In this document: one piece after another, positions 54,125-64,000 of the stretch
How positions within the stretch are numbered: the stretch's first letter is position 1
How the letters are laid out: every line of letters begins with the position of its first letter
DNA from: Papio anubis
Taxonomy: Eukaryota > Chordata > Mammalia > Primates > Cercopithecidae
NCBI RefSeq assembly: GCF_008728515.1
Contig: NC_044996.1
Location: 125,745,610-125,809,609 of the forward strand
DNA: 64,000 bases
Direction: 5' to 3'
Notes under the pieces: generated by a model
The model's database searches: none
What the model was told of the DNA's origin: nothing
What the model saw: the letters and a program-made list of their open reading frames with translations, nothing else
Made by a program: the position numbers and the translations under genes

Positions 54125-54429
54125 TTTCTTTCTTTTTTTTTTTTTGAAACAGGGTCTCACTCTGACACGCAGGCTGGAGTGCAGTGGCGTGATCATGGCT
54201 CACTGCAGGCTCGACCTCCCCATGCTCAGGTGATCCTCCTACCTCAGCCTCCTGAGTAGCTGGGACTACAAGGCACGAGCTACCACACCTGGCTAATTTA
54301 TTGATTTTTTTGTAGAGCTGGGGTTTTGCCATGTTGCCTGGCTAGTCTTGAACGCCTGGGCTCAAGCAAGCCTCCTACCTCAGTCTCCCAGAGCGCTGGG
54401 ATTACAGGTATAAGCCACCGTGACTGGCT
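54125..54429 (-). repeat. Alu, AluJ-like, antisense
   Basis: Two-arm, diverged Alu with GGCTTTTC at 54117-54124 and 54430-54437. Confidence 0.93.
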
Positions 54430-54437
54430 GGCTTTTC

Positions 54438-54907
54438 ATTTGAGAAGATGATGTGACTGGAATTGAGAGAGAGAAAGTAGGTCCTCCCAGCTGACTTGGC
54501 AGCCACTGACTATACATTCTCGCATTAGAACCTTAGGGGTACTTGTGTCTGTGCCCACCTCTGGCCTTTTCTGTGGTCCTTACCTGAGTCACAGTGAAAG
54601 AGCTTCCTGTTTAAAACAAGCCTTTCCTGAGGAATAAGAAGTCATTTTTCATTTAAACTTGCAGCATGGATGTTGTATGTTCTGAACTTATCCCAGACTC
54701 CAGTATATTAATGAGTTACAGCCAGAAAATGTGAAAACTTTACTTGGAGACAAATGTCATTCTCTTGATGAACCGGACAGAAGAGAGTTGTCTGTTTTCT
54801 TCTAAGAATGATTTATTCTTTTGTTTCTTCTATCATTAAACCCATAAAAGAGAATGATGGGCCCTCCTAAATTGGAGCACTGATATAGAGAGACTTTTTA
54901 AAAGAAG
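54438..54907. other. Unassigned intronic sequence
   Basis: No repeat or exon was recognised. Confidence 0.45.
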
Positions 54908-54917
54908 CATTCAAATG

Positions 54918-55000
54918 CCGTGATTGCGCCATTGTACTCCAGCCTGGACAACAAGAGTGAAACTCTGTCTCAAAAACAAAAACAAAAACAAAATCAGCAA
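54918..55000 (+). repeat. Severely 5'-truncated Alu, sense
   Basis: Only the last part of the right arm (GTGATTGCGCCATTGTACTC) and a (CAAAAA)n tail are present. Perfect CATTCAAATG at 54908-54917 and 55001-55010 shows a genuine short insertion. Confidence 0.93.
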
Positions 55001-55158
55001 CATTCAAATGTTGAATTTAGAAGAAAAATGGAATAAAATGGAAGTTTGAACAGTTAATAGCAAATATCCTAAATAGGTTCTTGAAAATGAACAGTGGATT
55101 TTTGTCCATTTGAATATAGATTTTTATCTACTTGAATTAAAAATGAAATAAAAAATCA

Positions 55159-55481
55159 AGCTGGACACAGTGGTCATGCCTGTAATCCCAGCACTCTGGG
55201 AGGCTGAGGTGGGAGGATTGCTTGAGCCCAGGAGCTCAAGACCAGCCTGGGCAACATAGCAAGACCCCATCTCTCGAAAAATAAAACAATTAGCTGGGTG
55301 TGGTGGCATGCACTTGTAGTCCTAGCTACTCAAGAGGCTGAGGTGGGAGAATCTCTTAGGCCCGGAAGGGAAGGTCAAGGCTGTAGTGAGCTGTGATAGC
55401 GCCCCTGCACTCCAGCCTGGGTGCCAGAGTGAGACCCTGTCTCAAAACAAAAAACACAAAAACGAAAAAAAAAAAAAAAAG
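55159..55481 (+). repeat. Alu, AluJ-like, sense
   Basis: Starts GCTGGACACAGTGGTCATGC and ends in a long A-rich tail (55446-55489) with C interruptions. Confidence 0.93.
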
Positions 55482-55719
55482 GAAAAAATTATTTGATCCT
55501 TAGAAGGATTTCCTGGCTAACTTTATTCATGTGATCAGTTAAGTATCCAGGCTGCCATCAATACCCTGCTGGCCCGTGTGAGTACCAGGTTCCATCTCAG
55601 GGTTCTCGTTTACATTGTCAACAGTGCATGTGGAGAAGTGTATCTCAGCCTCCCTCTGAACATCTCCTGTTGCCTGGAATTTTGGACGTTGTTCCTTCCT
55701 CACTTTTTGGTAGACATTC

Positions 55720-55850
55720 ATGAACATTCAATAGCACATGTTTTAGTGTATGCCTACTATGCACCTGGCCTTGTGCTTGGTACTGGGGCAGATAAAGACT
55801 GGAAAAACATCAGCCAGTCCTGCCTGCAAGTAACCTCAGTCTGTTGTATC
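55720..55850 (+). repeat. L2-like fragment, sense
   Basis: ATGCCTACTATGCACCTGGC, CTTGTGCTTGGTACTGGGGC, AGATAAAGACTGG, CCTGCAAGTAACCTCAGTCT. Confidence 0.6.
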
Positions 55851-58541
55851 CCTTGGGAAACGTTGAGAAAGTGCTGCACGTTTCTTATATCGTTGTGATG
55901 GCAAGGTGGGAATGTGTCTTATATTTACTTCTGTCATTCTGAATGTGAAGCCACTCCTTGGGTTTCTGGTTGGCTTTATATGTCCTTGTTTCTATTTCCA
56001 GTTTATCATGAATTCAGTGTTTGGTAAGTCTCTATTGTATTTTGCACATTTATTATTTTTTGCTATTATTATTATGCTCTCCTGATATAAAATGTATTTT
56101 ATAGTCATCTTTTAAAGTTGCTCTGCTACTTTGGCATCTGCCTTCCCAAAGATAAACTGCTTTTACCATCTTTATTTAAGGTTTGTTATGCGTTTGCATT
56201 TTACTGCCCCTTCCAAAGATTAATGCAGAAAGATCTGACGGTTTAAAAGATGTTATTTGTAACAGGTCTAGCTCTGATGCTACGAGGTGAGATCGTCTGT
56301 CTCATGAGATTCAAGTTAAGATGGGGGAGGGTTGCTCTCTGAATTGATATGTGGGTATGACTGATTGTAGAACATTGCTCTGTGGGTTCATTTCTGGTGT
56401 GTTTAATCCTTCAGACAGGTTCCATTCAAAAGTTTTCCTTAACAGAGGGATCAACGGCTGCTCTTCCTCTGGTGACACACTGTTGCTTTAAAAGTTAGTA
56501 CAGAAGTTCTTCCACATTAACATGGGCCTCGTGTTTGCCACACGGAAGGGCTCTTCATTTTGGTCTGCTGCCTGTAGCTGTCAGAAGAATTTTGCTTAAT
56601 GTTTACCTTTCTTCTCCTCATAGTTTCAGCGCTGGTCATTCCAATCCCTAAACAGATCTAAGTGACCGGCCATCCTTTTCCCCCTTCCCCTGAAGGGGAA
56701 ACGTTTTTTCTAGCTTTTAGTGCGTGGGCCTGGAATGCTCCTCATGATGCCAAGGCGGTGGCATGGATCTTGATAGGCTGTGAGCTCTTTGGCAGAAATG
56801 AAACTGTAAACAAAGGATGGGAAAAAGTATGTCCTTAATAAAGAAAATGTCAACCTCTTTGGTTTGCCAGTGGTTTGTTAAGGTAAATGTGAGATCTGGG
56901 GGTTGGTTTGTAGAGATGAGACTTTGTTTCTTTCCAATTTTCTATTGGAGAAAGAAATGTGAATTCTCGCCAGTTAACTGGGAATCTGAAAATGTGGCAT
57001 TTGGGGTCAGACTTTTCTTTGAGTTTCAAGATTGCCTGTTGATTTTACTTAAGAAGCTGGTGTTTATGGACAGATAGAATAAAAGTTAACAGAAGACATT
57101 ACTATTGTATAGAAGCTCTTGGCTGTCACCCGAGCTGGTCTTTCCCAGGGGAAATGAAAATCTGGCAACCTGGCAGTAAATGGGGATGGGTATGGTATAT
57201 AGTCATTCAGTAATATATAACTCTGTGTGAATGTATCTGTATATGCATCTGTAGTCTTATTTTCCAGTGGGCCTTCATTCTCAAAAGCTCGAGAGTCAAG
57301 AGCCTTTAAAGAAGTCTTTTAAAGTAACTGATCCCTGGCTGCGTTTCTGTTAAGTTTTATTGGGACACTGCGTTGTTAGCACCAGCAATTAATGTTAGAG
57401 TGTGTGTTGCCCTTGTTCATGTTATTTTCTGAGCCTATTGAGCCTAGAGTGAGGGGTGGTTAAATGCATGGTAAGAACTACATAGAAGGGTATAGCGATC
57501 ATGTTGCGATTATGTATGGGTCACTGATAAAATTGGTTTTTAGATTTTTTTTCTGTTATATTTAATCTCCTTTCTATCTCTGTGTCTTCTGATTTCAAGA
57601 CATTAACACTAATGAGTCTCCCATGGATTAGTCGTGGGTTTAAGACTCCCACCATACTCCTGCTGGTGTCCACCCAAATCCACCTAGAGGACAAGCCATG
57701 AAGTGGGTTTGTGGTGGTGGCTCCACCTGGTGGCTCTCCTAGGAAGCTCCTCTTTCTGCCCACCTTTTCTTTCTCCTTGGGAGAATCTTGATGGAGGATG
57801 CCTTTGATTCCTCTGACTCAGTGTTCATTATTTGTGCAATTCCATCCCAGACCCATGGCTTCTCACATTACTTATGGATTTTTTTTTTAGCCCCTTTGCT
57901 TTTTCATCCAAGAATTTCTCATTGAACTCATAGAATCTTCTGTTTCCTGATCCTTGTTCTATCTGTGATACCCCTACGGACCTGGATTATTGTTAATGAG
58001 GATTTAAAAAAAAGGACTCCCATAGGCATGACTCTAGGTATAGATATTAATTTGGACAAAATAAAGAATCACACTGAAATCCCTGTAGATATCTATGCCA
58101 AAGTCTCCTCCTTAATAGCTCCAAGTACCCTTAACTACTTCTTCACTTCTTGTTGAGCCCATATTTCCTCAAAGGAGCAATATTTTATTACCAATGTTGG
58201 TTTCAATTGTCAGCAGGTGGTGAAAGTAAAAAGCCAACTTACTTTGTTGGCTTCGTTATTGTTTCATTATTGTTTGTGAATTCTCTACAGGCAGCCCCTT
58301 CTTGCCTGGGCACACACTGCCCCCGCTTGGTATGTCACTGAGCATGAGTATTTTTGATAAATAAAAATGTCTTTTATTTAATCTCATTATTTTTCAGTTT
58401 TTAGTTGATAATATTGCAGATGTGACTTATTTTAGCTGCATTATGGGTCAGTCTAGGAACTTAATCACCATTTATAACTTTGCTTCTATGGGAATAATGC
58501 ATTCAGAGTTCCAAACTCTCTGCATAAGGCACATAGAAGTA
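55851..58541. other. Repeat-poor intronic stretch
   Basis: About 2.7 kb with no interspersed repeat that I can name and no splice-flanked exon. Open frames at 56817-57077 and 57521-57763 have no family resemblance. Confidence 0.5.
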
Positions 58542-58837
58542 TTTTTTTTTTTTTTTTTGGAGGCAGAGTCTTGCTCTATCCCCTAGGCTGGAGTGCAGTG
58601 GCGTGTCTTGGCTCACTGCAACCTTCGCCTCCCGGGTTCAAGCCATTCTTCTGCCTCAGCCTCCTGAGTAGTTGGGATTACAGGCACCTGCCACCATACC
58701 CAGCTAATTTTTGTATTTTTAGTAGAGAGGGGGTTTTGCCATGTTAGGCTGGTCTCGAACTCCTGGCCTCAATTCATCTGCCCACCCTTGGCCTCCCAAA
58801 GTGCTGGGATTACAGGCGTGAGTCACTGCGCCTGGCC
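58542..58837 (-). repeat. Alu, AluS-like, antisense
   Basis: Two-arm Alu with small deletions near 58602 and 58745, ending CACTGCGCCTGGCC. Confidence 0.93.
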
Positions 58838-60103
58838 AAGTCTGACTTCTTTTTTTTTTTTTTTTGCATTGCTGACATGAATCCTTAAGTACCTTTGTAA
58901 AAGTCAGAGTTCATATAATCGGTGCCCACTGAAGTTTGCTCATGTTGCAGAGGAGTTTATAATTCACACAGTATAGCATGCTGGAATTGTGCAAGCTCCA
59001 CACAGTACACTGGGCTCTGAGGATAACTTTGGGTTCAGTCACTTTGCACCATTGTATATGGTGCTTATTTTCACAAGGCCTGAGTTGGATCTTAGTGTGC
59101 CCAAGTTTGAGGCATGTCGTGAAAGTGGGTCCTATTGTATATTTCCATCTACTAGTGAGGAGACCTTGCACCAAGCGTGACATGCTCAGATAGAAACCAG
59201 CCCAGCATTTCCCAGTGTGTGTTGGTTGTATGGAATTATAGCCCTTCTGAGTATTCCACAAAGGAGGGGTGCGGGGAGAGAAAATTGCCTCTCTGGTCAA
59301 ATTTCAGCTACAGCTGCAGCACTAACACTATCTTAGAGACTGACAAGCACATTAGCATAGTACAGGCTCTCAGATGGCCTATGGTAAGGAGACCTGCTAA
59401 TCTTTGATCATGGAACTGCATGTTACTGAATACTAGTTAAGACTCCACTTTGGGATATGTCAGGCTTTAAGATACAGGACAAGGAGCTCTGTAAGCATCC
59501 TCATTTCTTGGGTCCTTGTATCTAAGAAGGAGGCTTAAACACATGAGAGGAAGTCCTAGTCTGGGCTTTGGCATGAAAAGCAGGCTGAGGACACCCAACC
59601 TAGCAACTGGTGAGGCCAGGATGTTCAGGTCTACCTGCGACTTGGATCACGATGGAACCTGCGATTCCAGAGGTGATTTTTATTATGACAACAGTCTCTA
59701 CATAGTCAGCATAGTCTCATTGCCTTCTCTACTTGCCTTGATTGAAAGACAGAAGTCTTAGGTTTTCTTGATGCCATTAAAACACTGAACATTTATAAAG
59801 AAGAGCCTTGTTCTTTTCTCCCTATTAGTGAAACAGGCTGGCATTTGAGTTCAAGTAATAAATCCACATGTGGGGTTGTGAGGAAAAACCACATAGCCTG
59901 CCTTTTTAGAATTCTGGAATCACAGAGTTACAGAGGTTACACAGGGCCCCACTTACTGACATCCCAGGCGAACGGACATGGAGCCTCTGTCCAGGGAATT
60001 GGAAAGGACACTCCTCGGCTCTGGCCTTGGCTAAGCCCCACATGGGAGCCACCTTTCCAAAGGGAAGTTTTTCTGGGTAGGGAGCTGCTAGATTAATGAA
60101 AGG
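58838..60103. other. Unassigned intronic sequence
   Basis: Only a T run at 58850-58865. The minus frame at 58911-59300 (129 codons) overlaps + frames of similar size and has no known relatives. Confidence 0.45.
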
Positions 60104-60111
60104 TAATTAGA

Positions 60112-60402
60112 CCAGGTGTGATGACTCACGCCTGTAATCCCAACACTTTGGGAGGGCAAAGCTGGAGGATCTCTTAAGCCGGGAGTTCAAGACCAGCGAG
60201 ATATAGTCTCTATAAAAAATACAAAAATTAGCTGGGCGTGGCAGTGTGTGCATGTAGTCCCAGCCACTTGGGAGGCTGAGGCGGGAGGATTGTCTGAGCC
60301 TCGAAAGTGAAGGTTGCAGTGACCTGAAATCGCACCACTGCACTCCACCCTGGGTGACAGAGTGAGACCCTGTCTCAAAAAAAAAAAAAAAAAAAAAGAA
60401 GT
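60112..60402 (+). repeat. Alu, sense
   Basis: Two arms with a left-arm deletion near 60195 (ACCAGCGAGATATAG). TAATTAGA at 60104-60111 and 60403-60410. Confidence 0.94.
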
Positions 60403-60410
60403 TAATTAGA

Positions 60411-60940
60411 GGTAGATGATATTTAGGTGCTGGTTGCATTTGTTGCATTATATGGGGACAGCAGCTATATTCACTTGCAGTAAGCTCTGGAAAAGGGGCA
60501 TTTTCTTCTAATTATATCTGTTGATCTGTCATCACAGCCTGCTCTCTCTGATGCCCTGTGCAGCCTCAGCTTAGTCTTTGGACTCTTGACTTTTTGTGCT
60601 TCTGAAGTCTTAAGACTGTTGTACCCAAACAATGAGGACATTTCATGGCCCACCTCCCTAACCCATGGTTAGGCCAACAGCAGGCCCAGCTGCAGTGCCA
60701 GGTGGGCTGCCTTCATTGTTGCAACCAGGAAGGGAAAGAGAGACCAGCCAGAAGCTTCCCCTGCATGTGCCTGTGCATGAAAAAGAGCATTTGAGGAGGA
60801 GGACTTGCCTGCTTGTCGCATTTGTGTTTCTCTGGAGACCTGAATAGGCTCAGTGGCAGCAGGACCTTGTCGCAGGGAGGATGGCTGTTGGGAGGCCCCA
60901 GACCACTGCTGCTGCACCTCCACAGCTTCTGCAGCACTTT
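60411..60940. other. Unassigned intronic sequence
   Basis: No repeat or exon was recognised. Overlapping frames at 60660-60990 look accidental. Confidence 0.45.
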
Positions 60941-60944
60941 AGAC

Positions 60945-61135
60945 AAGTGCAGATTCCCGCTGTGTTTCCAAGTTTCCCATCTGTAAAACAAGGAAGTGCT
61001 CTTGTTAATTCCCTCAGGGCAATTGTGAAGATTAAAAATGAGTAAAGAAAATAGGTTTTGGGATAGGGAGGCAATAGAGTGAAGTGGGGTAGGGTGTCAC
61101 TCACTGAATACAGTAGTAATTGCTATTAAAAGTAG
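60945..61135 (-). repeat. MIR SINE, antisense
   Basis: TTTCCAAGTTTCCCATCTGT, AAAACAAGGAAGTG, CAGGGCAATTGTGAAGATTA, then TAATTGCTATTAAAAGTAGT fit the antisense MIR. Confidence 0.6.
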
Positions 61136-61229
61136 TAAACTACTAGTAAGACCCCAGAGCATTGGGAAGAAATTAGAGATTTATGGAAAATAATAAAAAG
61201 TGTTTTCATGAAGCAACCTGTGATCACAT

Positions 61230-62460
61230 GCGTTTGGAACCTTCTCCAGGATGGACCATATGCTAGGCTGTAAAAGAAGTCTCAGTAAATTTAAAAGGAT
61301 TAAAATCATACAAAGTATGTTCTCCAATCACAATGGAATTAAATTAGAAATCAACAATAGAAGGAAATTGGGGAAATTCACAAATACATAGAAATTAAGC
61401 AGTATGCTCCTAAATAACCAATGGGCCAAAGAAGAATTCACAAGGGAAATTTTAAAATACTTTGAAATTAACAAAAATGAAAACATGACATACAAAAATG
61501 TACTGCATGTGGCTAAAGCAGTGTTTCAAGTGAAACTGACAGCTGCAAATGCCTATATACAAAAAGAAAACAGATCTCAAATTAATAGCCTTTCTACTTT
61601 AAGAAACTAGAAAAGAAGAGCAAACTAAAAGCAAGCACAAAGAAGGAAACGATAAAGGTTACAGTGGAAATAAATAGAGAATCGAAAAACTATAGAAAAT
61701 CAATGTAACAAATAGTTGATCCTTAGAAATGATCAACAAAATTGATAAACCTTATCTACACTGATCAAGAAAAAAGGAGAGAAGATTTAAGTTACTATAT
61801 GAGGAATTAAAGAGCAAACATCACTACCAATCTTAAGAGAAATTAAAAGGATTGTAAGGGAATAGTACGAACAACTCACCCACTGCTGGTGGAAATGTGA
61901 AATGGTATAGCCATTTTGGAAAACAGTCACCCATTATGACCCAGTATTCCAGACCCTAGAAAAATGAAAACATATATGTCCACACATAACTGTACATGAA
62001 TGTTCATAGCAGCATTATTCATAATAACCAAACAGTGGCAACAACCCATATGTCCACCAGTGGATGAATGGCTGAACAAAATGTGGTCTATTCACAAAAT
62101 GGAATATCATTAAGAAGGAATGAAGTCCTCATTCATGGATGAACCTCGAAAACATTATGCTAAGTGAAAGAAGCCAGTCACAAAAGACCACATATTGGAT
62201 GATTCCATTGATATGACCGTGCAGAATAAGCAAATCCCTAGAGATAGAAAGCAGATTCGTGTTTGCCTAAAGCTGAAGGTGGGAATGGAAAGTGATTTTT
62301 GATGGGCGTGAAGTTTCTTTTTGGGGTGATAGAAATGTTCTAAAATTACACTGCTGTCATGGCTGTACAATCTTGCAGATACATAAAACCATTTAATTGT
62401 ACACTTGAAATGGGTGAATTTTGTGGTATGTAAATTATATCTAAATAAAGCTATTAAAAA
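61230..62460 (+). repeat. L1M (L1MB/L1MC type), sense, with large internal deletion
   Basis: 61230-61875 is mid-ORF2: GGACCATATGCTAGGCTGTA, CAATGGGCCAAAGAAGAATT, CAAATGCCTATATACAAAAA, ACTGATCAAGAAAAAAGGAG. From about 61878 it jumps to the ORF2 end and UTR: CACTGCTGGTGGAAATGTGA, ATAGCAGCATTATTCATAAT, TGTACACTTGAAATGGGTGA, TAAATAAAGCTATTAAAAAA. The frame is broken; the 68-codon frame at 61404-61610 is a relic. Confidence 0.92.
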
Positions 62461-62884
62461 ATACAACACAAATGGGGGTTAAAATGCTATGTTTGTCTGT
62501 CTGCCTCTTTCTCTTTTATGTCCCCTACTACTAACCCCCTTCCCACAGCTGAGGAACAAGATGTGTCATTCCATTTATTCAAGTGCTTAAAATTATATAT
62601 TTCTCAGCGAAGCTTTATATTTTTCTTTATTCAATCAGTTGCCTAGGAGATAGTGGGTCTGAGGGATCAAAAAGACACTGTTTTGCTAAGGGTGACCTAA
62701 ATATTAGATAATCGATTTGAGAAGGGTAGAGAACTGTCTGTGGCATCCTATTGTTCATTTCTTGGAAAAAAAAAAAAAGAGATTCTCTGTAAATCAAAAG
62801 CCAAACCTCTTATATTCTAAATTCTGTGCTTTGTAGAAAGAGCCTCTGCTAGAAAGGAAAGAATCCATTTATGTTTCCAATTTG
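62461..62884. other. Unassigned intronic sequence
   Basis: One A run at 62766-62778; nothing else was recognised. Confidence 0.45.
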
Positions 62885-63790
62885 TCTTGCCGTTGTCAGT
62901 AACTCTGCATTGGCTATTTTTGCTCATAAATCTTTATCCACAGCTCTGATGATTTCTTTAGGAAAAATTTCTTAGATGTGGAATTACTGGACAAAAGCGT
63001 ATGTATATTTTGTGGGACTTGGATTCATTATCAAATTGATTTCCTGAAAGCTTGCACTGATCTGTCTCACTACTGAAGTGGGGAGAGTGCTGCTTAGTGT
63101 TCTAAGCTTGAATTGCTCAGATTAATCGAGTGCTTGAACATTTTTTCTTCCATCATTTGTTAATAATCTTTGCCCTTTATATTGAGATCCTTTTTTTTTT
63201 TTTACTGGTTAGTGTACTTACTATTCCTTTGTCATTCATGGCAAATTTTGCTTCCCAATTTGTTTGCTTTAAGTTTTGTTTACGATTGATTTTGATGCAC
63301 AGAAGTAGTAAATTTTTACATAGATTAGTATATTGATGCTTTCTTTTGTGATTTCTCTGAATAAATTATCACCTAGCTTATCTCCTTTTTTTCTACTGGC
63401 TTCATTTTTTACTTCAAAATTTTAATCTGTATTGGATTTTGATGTGTAGTATGAGGTTAGTATACAAATTGATTTTTATTTTGAAATAGCCACTTTTCCA
63501 GGACCATTTATTGAATAGCCCTTCCCAGTGATTTAATGATACCTTATTTATCATGTAATATTAATATATATATGAAAATCTTTGAGCTTTCTATACCATT
63601 AATTTGTCTTACCATTCTTAATATGGTTAACTATTATGGCTTTATAATATATTTTAATATATTGTATGGCAAGCTTTTAGCCTTCCTATCACCCTTCATT
63701 TTCAAAAATGATTTAGTTACTCTCATTTATTTTAAAATCATGTCATCAAGTTAAAATTTTAATTTCATTAAAATTATAAGTCACTTTTAG
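62885..63790 (-). repeat. L1ME/L1M ORF2 region, antisense
   Basis: AGATGTGGAATTACTGGACA, CGAGTGCTTGAACATTTTTT, ATTTATTGAATAGCCCTTCC, GTTAACTATTATGGCTTTAT, GCAAGCTTTTAGCCTTCCTA. AT-rich and full of stops. Confidence 0.75.
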
Positions 63791-64000
63791 AAGAATTAAC
63801 ATTTTTCTAACATTTTTGTTTAAAGCTTTGCATTGCTTCATAAACCAACTTTATATACAAGCATATAAGTGAAAACCTTTTCTTCCTCACCTCTCCTCCC
63901 CAAACATCACAGTAAGCTAATTCTTGTAAATTAAAACATCTATCCGCTTCTGAATTCTAAACAGCTAATTCTAGTCAGCCAGTAACATGGGATGTCACTC

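Noticed and set aside
61404..61610. Apparent small gene with a reverse-transcriptase-like piece
   Set aside because: It is a relic of L1M ORF2 with stops on both sides.
1..64000. CRISPR array, operon, toxin-antitoxin or phage system
   Set aside because: The base composition, Alu/L1 content and splice-flanked exon are those of primate nuclear DNA. No regularly spaced repeats or compact gene clusters exist here.
1..64000. CpG island or alternative promoter of SH3KBP1
   Set aside because: CpG is sparse outside young Alus. No GC-rich island or first-exon-like sequence was seen, although an LTR-driven promoter cannot be excluded by eye.

Overview
This window is non-coding-rich primate nuclear DNA. 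It carries about 30 Alu copies, many L1, L2 and MIR fragments, endogenous retroviral LTRs and hAT-Charlie fossils. It has no CpG island, and no open reading frame survives except as a repeat shadow. Two young Alus (30207-30508 and 45861-46166) carry substitutions that I recall as typical of the AluYRa lineage of Old World monkeys: CTTGAGCC in place of CGTGAGCC, CACCTCGCCCGG, and in one copy GTGGCCAGATCT. The source is therefore more likely a cercopithecoid monkey (macaque, baboon or guenon type) than a human.

The only protein-coding sequence I can support is one 124-bp internal exon at 51146-51269 on the + strand. It has a clean polypyrimidine tract and AG acceptor, and a GT donor. It encodes the segment running from EIKKEMKKDP to ILRTNKR, which I recognise as SH3KBP1 (CIN85), just after the first SH3 domain. 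SH3KBP1 is X-linked in human, so the window is probably X-chromosomal. The rest reads as intron: at least 51 kb upstream of the exon and at least 12.7 kb downstream.

Layout: 1-20 kb is L2, MIR, MaLR LTR and old L1 debris peppered with Alus. 20.8-23.0 kb is a low-repeat stretch. 23-28 kb has AluY/AluS copies and a primate L1 fragment inside an older antisense L1. 30.1-32.5 kb is a nested stack (MIR, then MaLR LTR, then L1MB, plus two Alus). 33.5-35.4 kb is an old sense L1 split by an antisense LTR. 35.9-37.3 kb holds a long CT tract and a compound microsatellite. 37.3-38.1 kb is a repeat-free stretch resembling a regulatory element. 39.5-41.8 kb has two solitary antisense LTRs with recognisable 4-bp target duplications. 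44.5-48.6 kb is L1M, MIR and Alu. 48.6-54.1 kb is a 5.5-kb zone around the exon with almost no interspersed repeats. 54-64 kb has Alus, an internally deleted L1M and an antisense L1M at the end.

I found no operon, CRISPR array, prokaryotic system, RNA gene, intact transposon or obviously new biological system. The points worth checking are the exon and its apparent lineage-specific residue, the dated insertion stacks, the solitary LTRs, several tandem or compound repeats and three candidate regulatory stretches. Repeat family names come from memory of consensus sequences and were not checked by a search.
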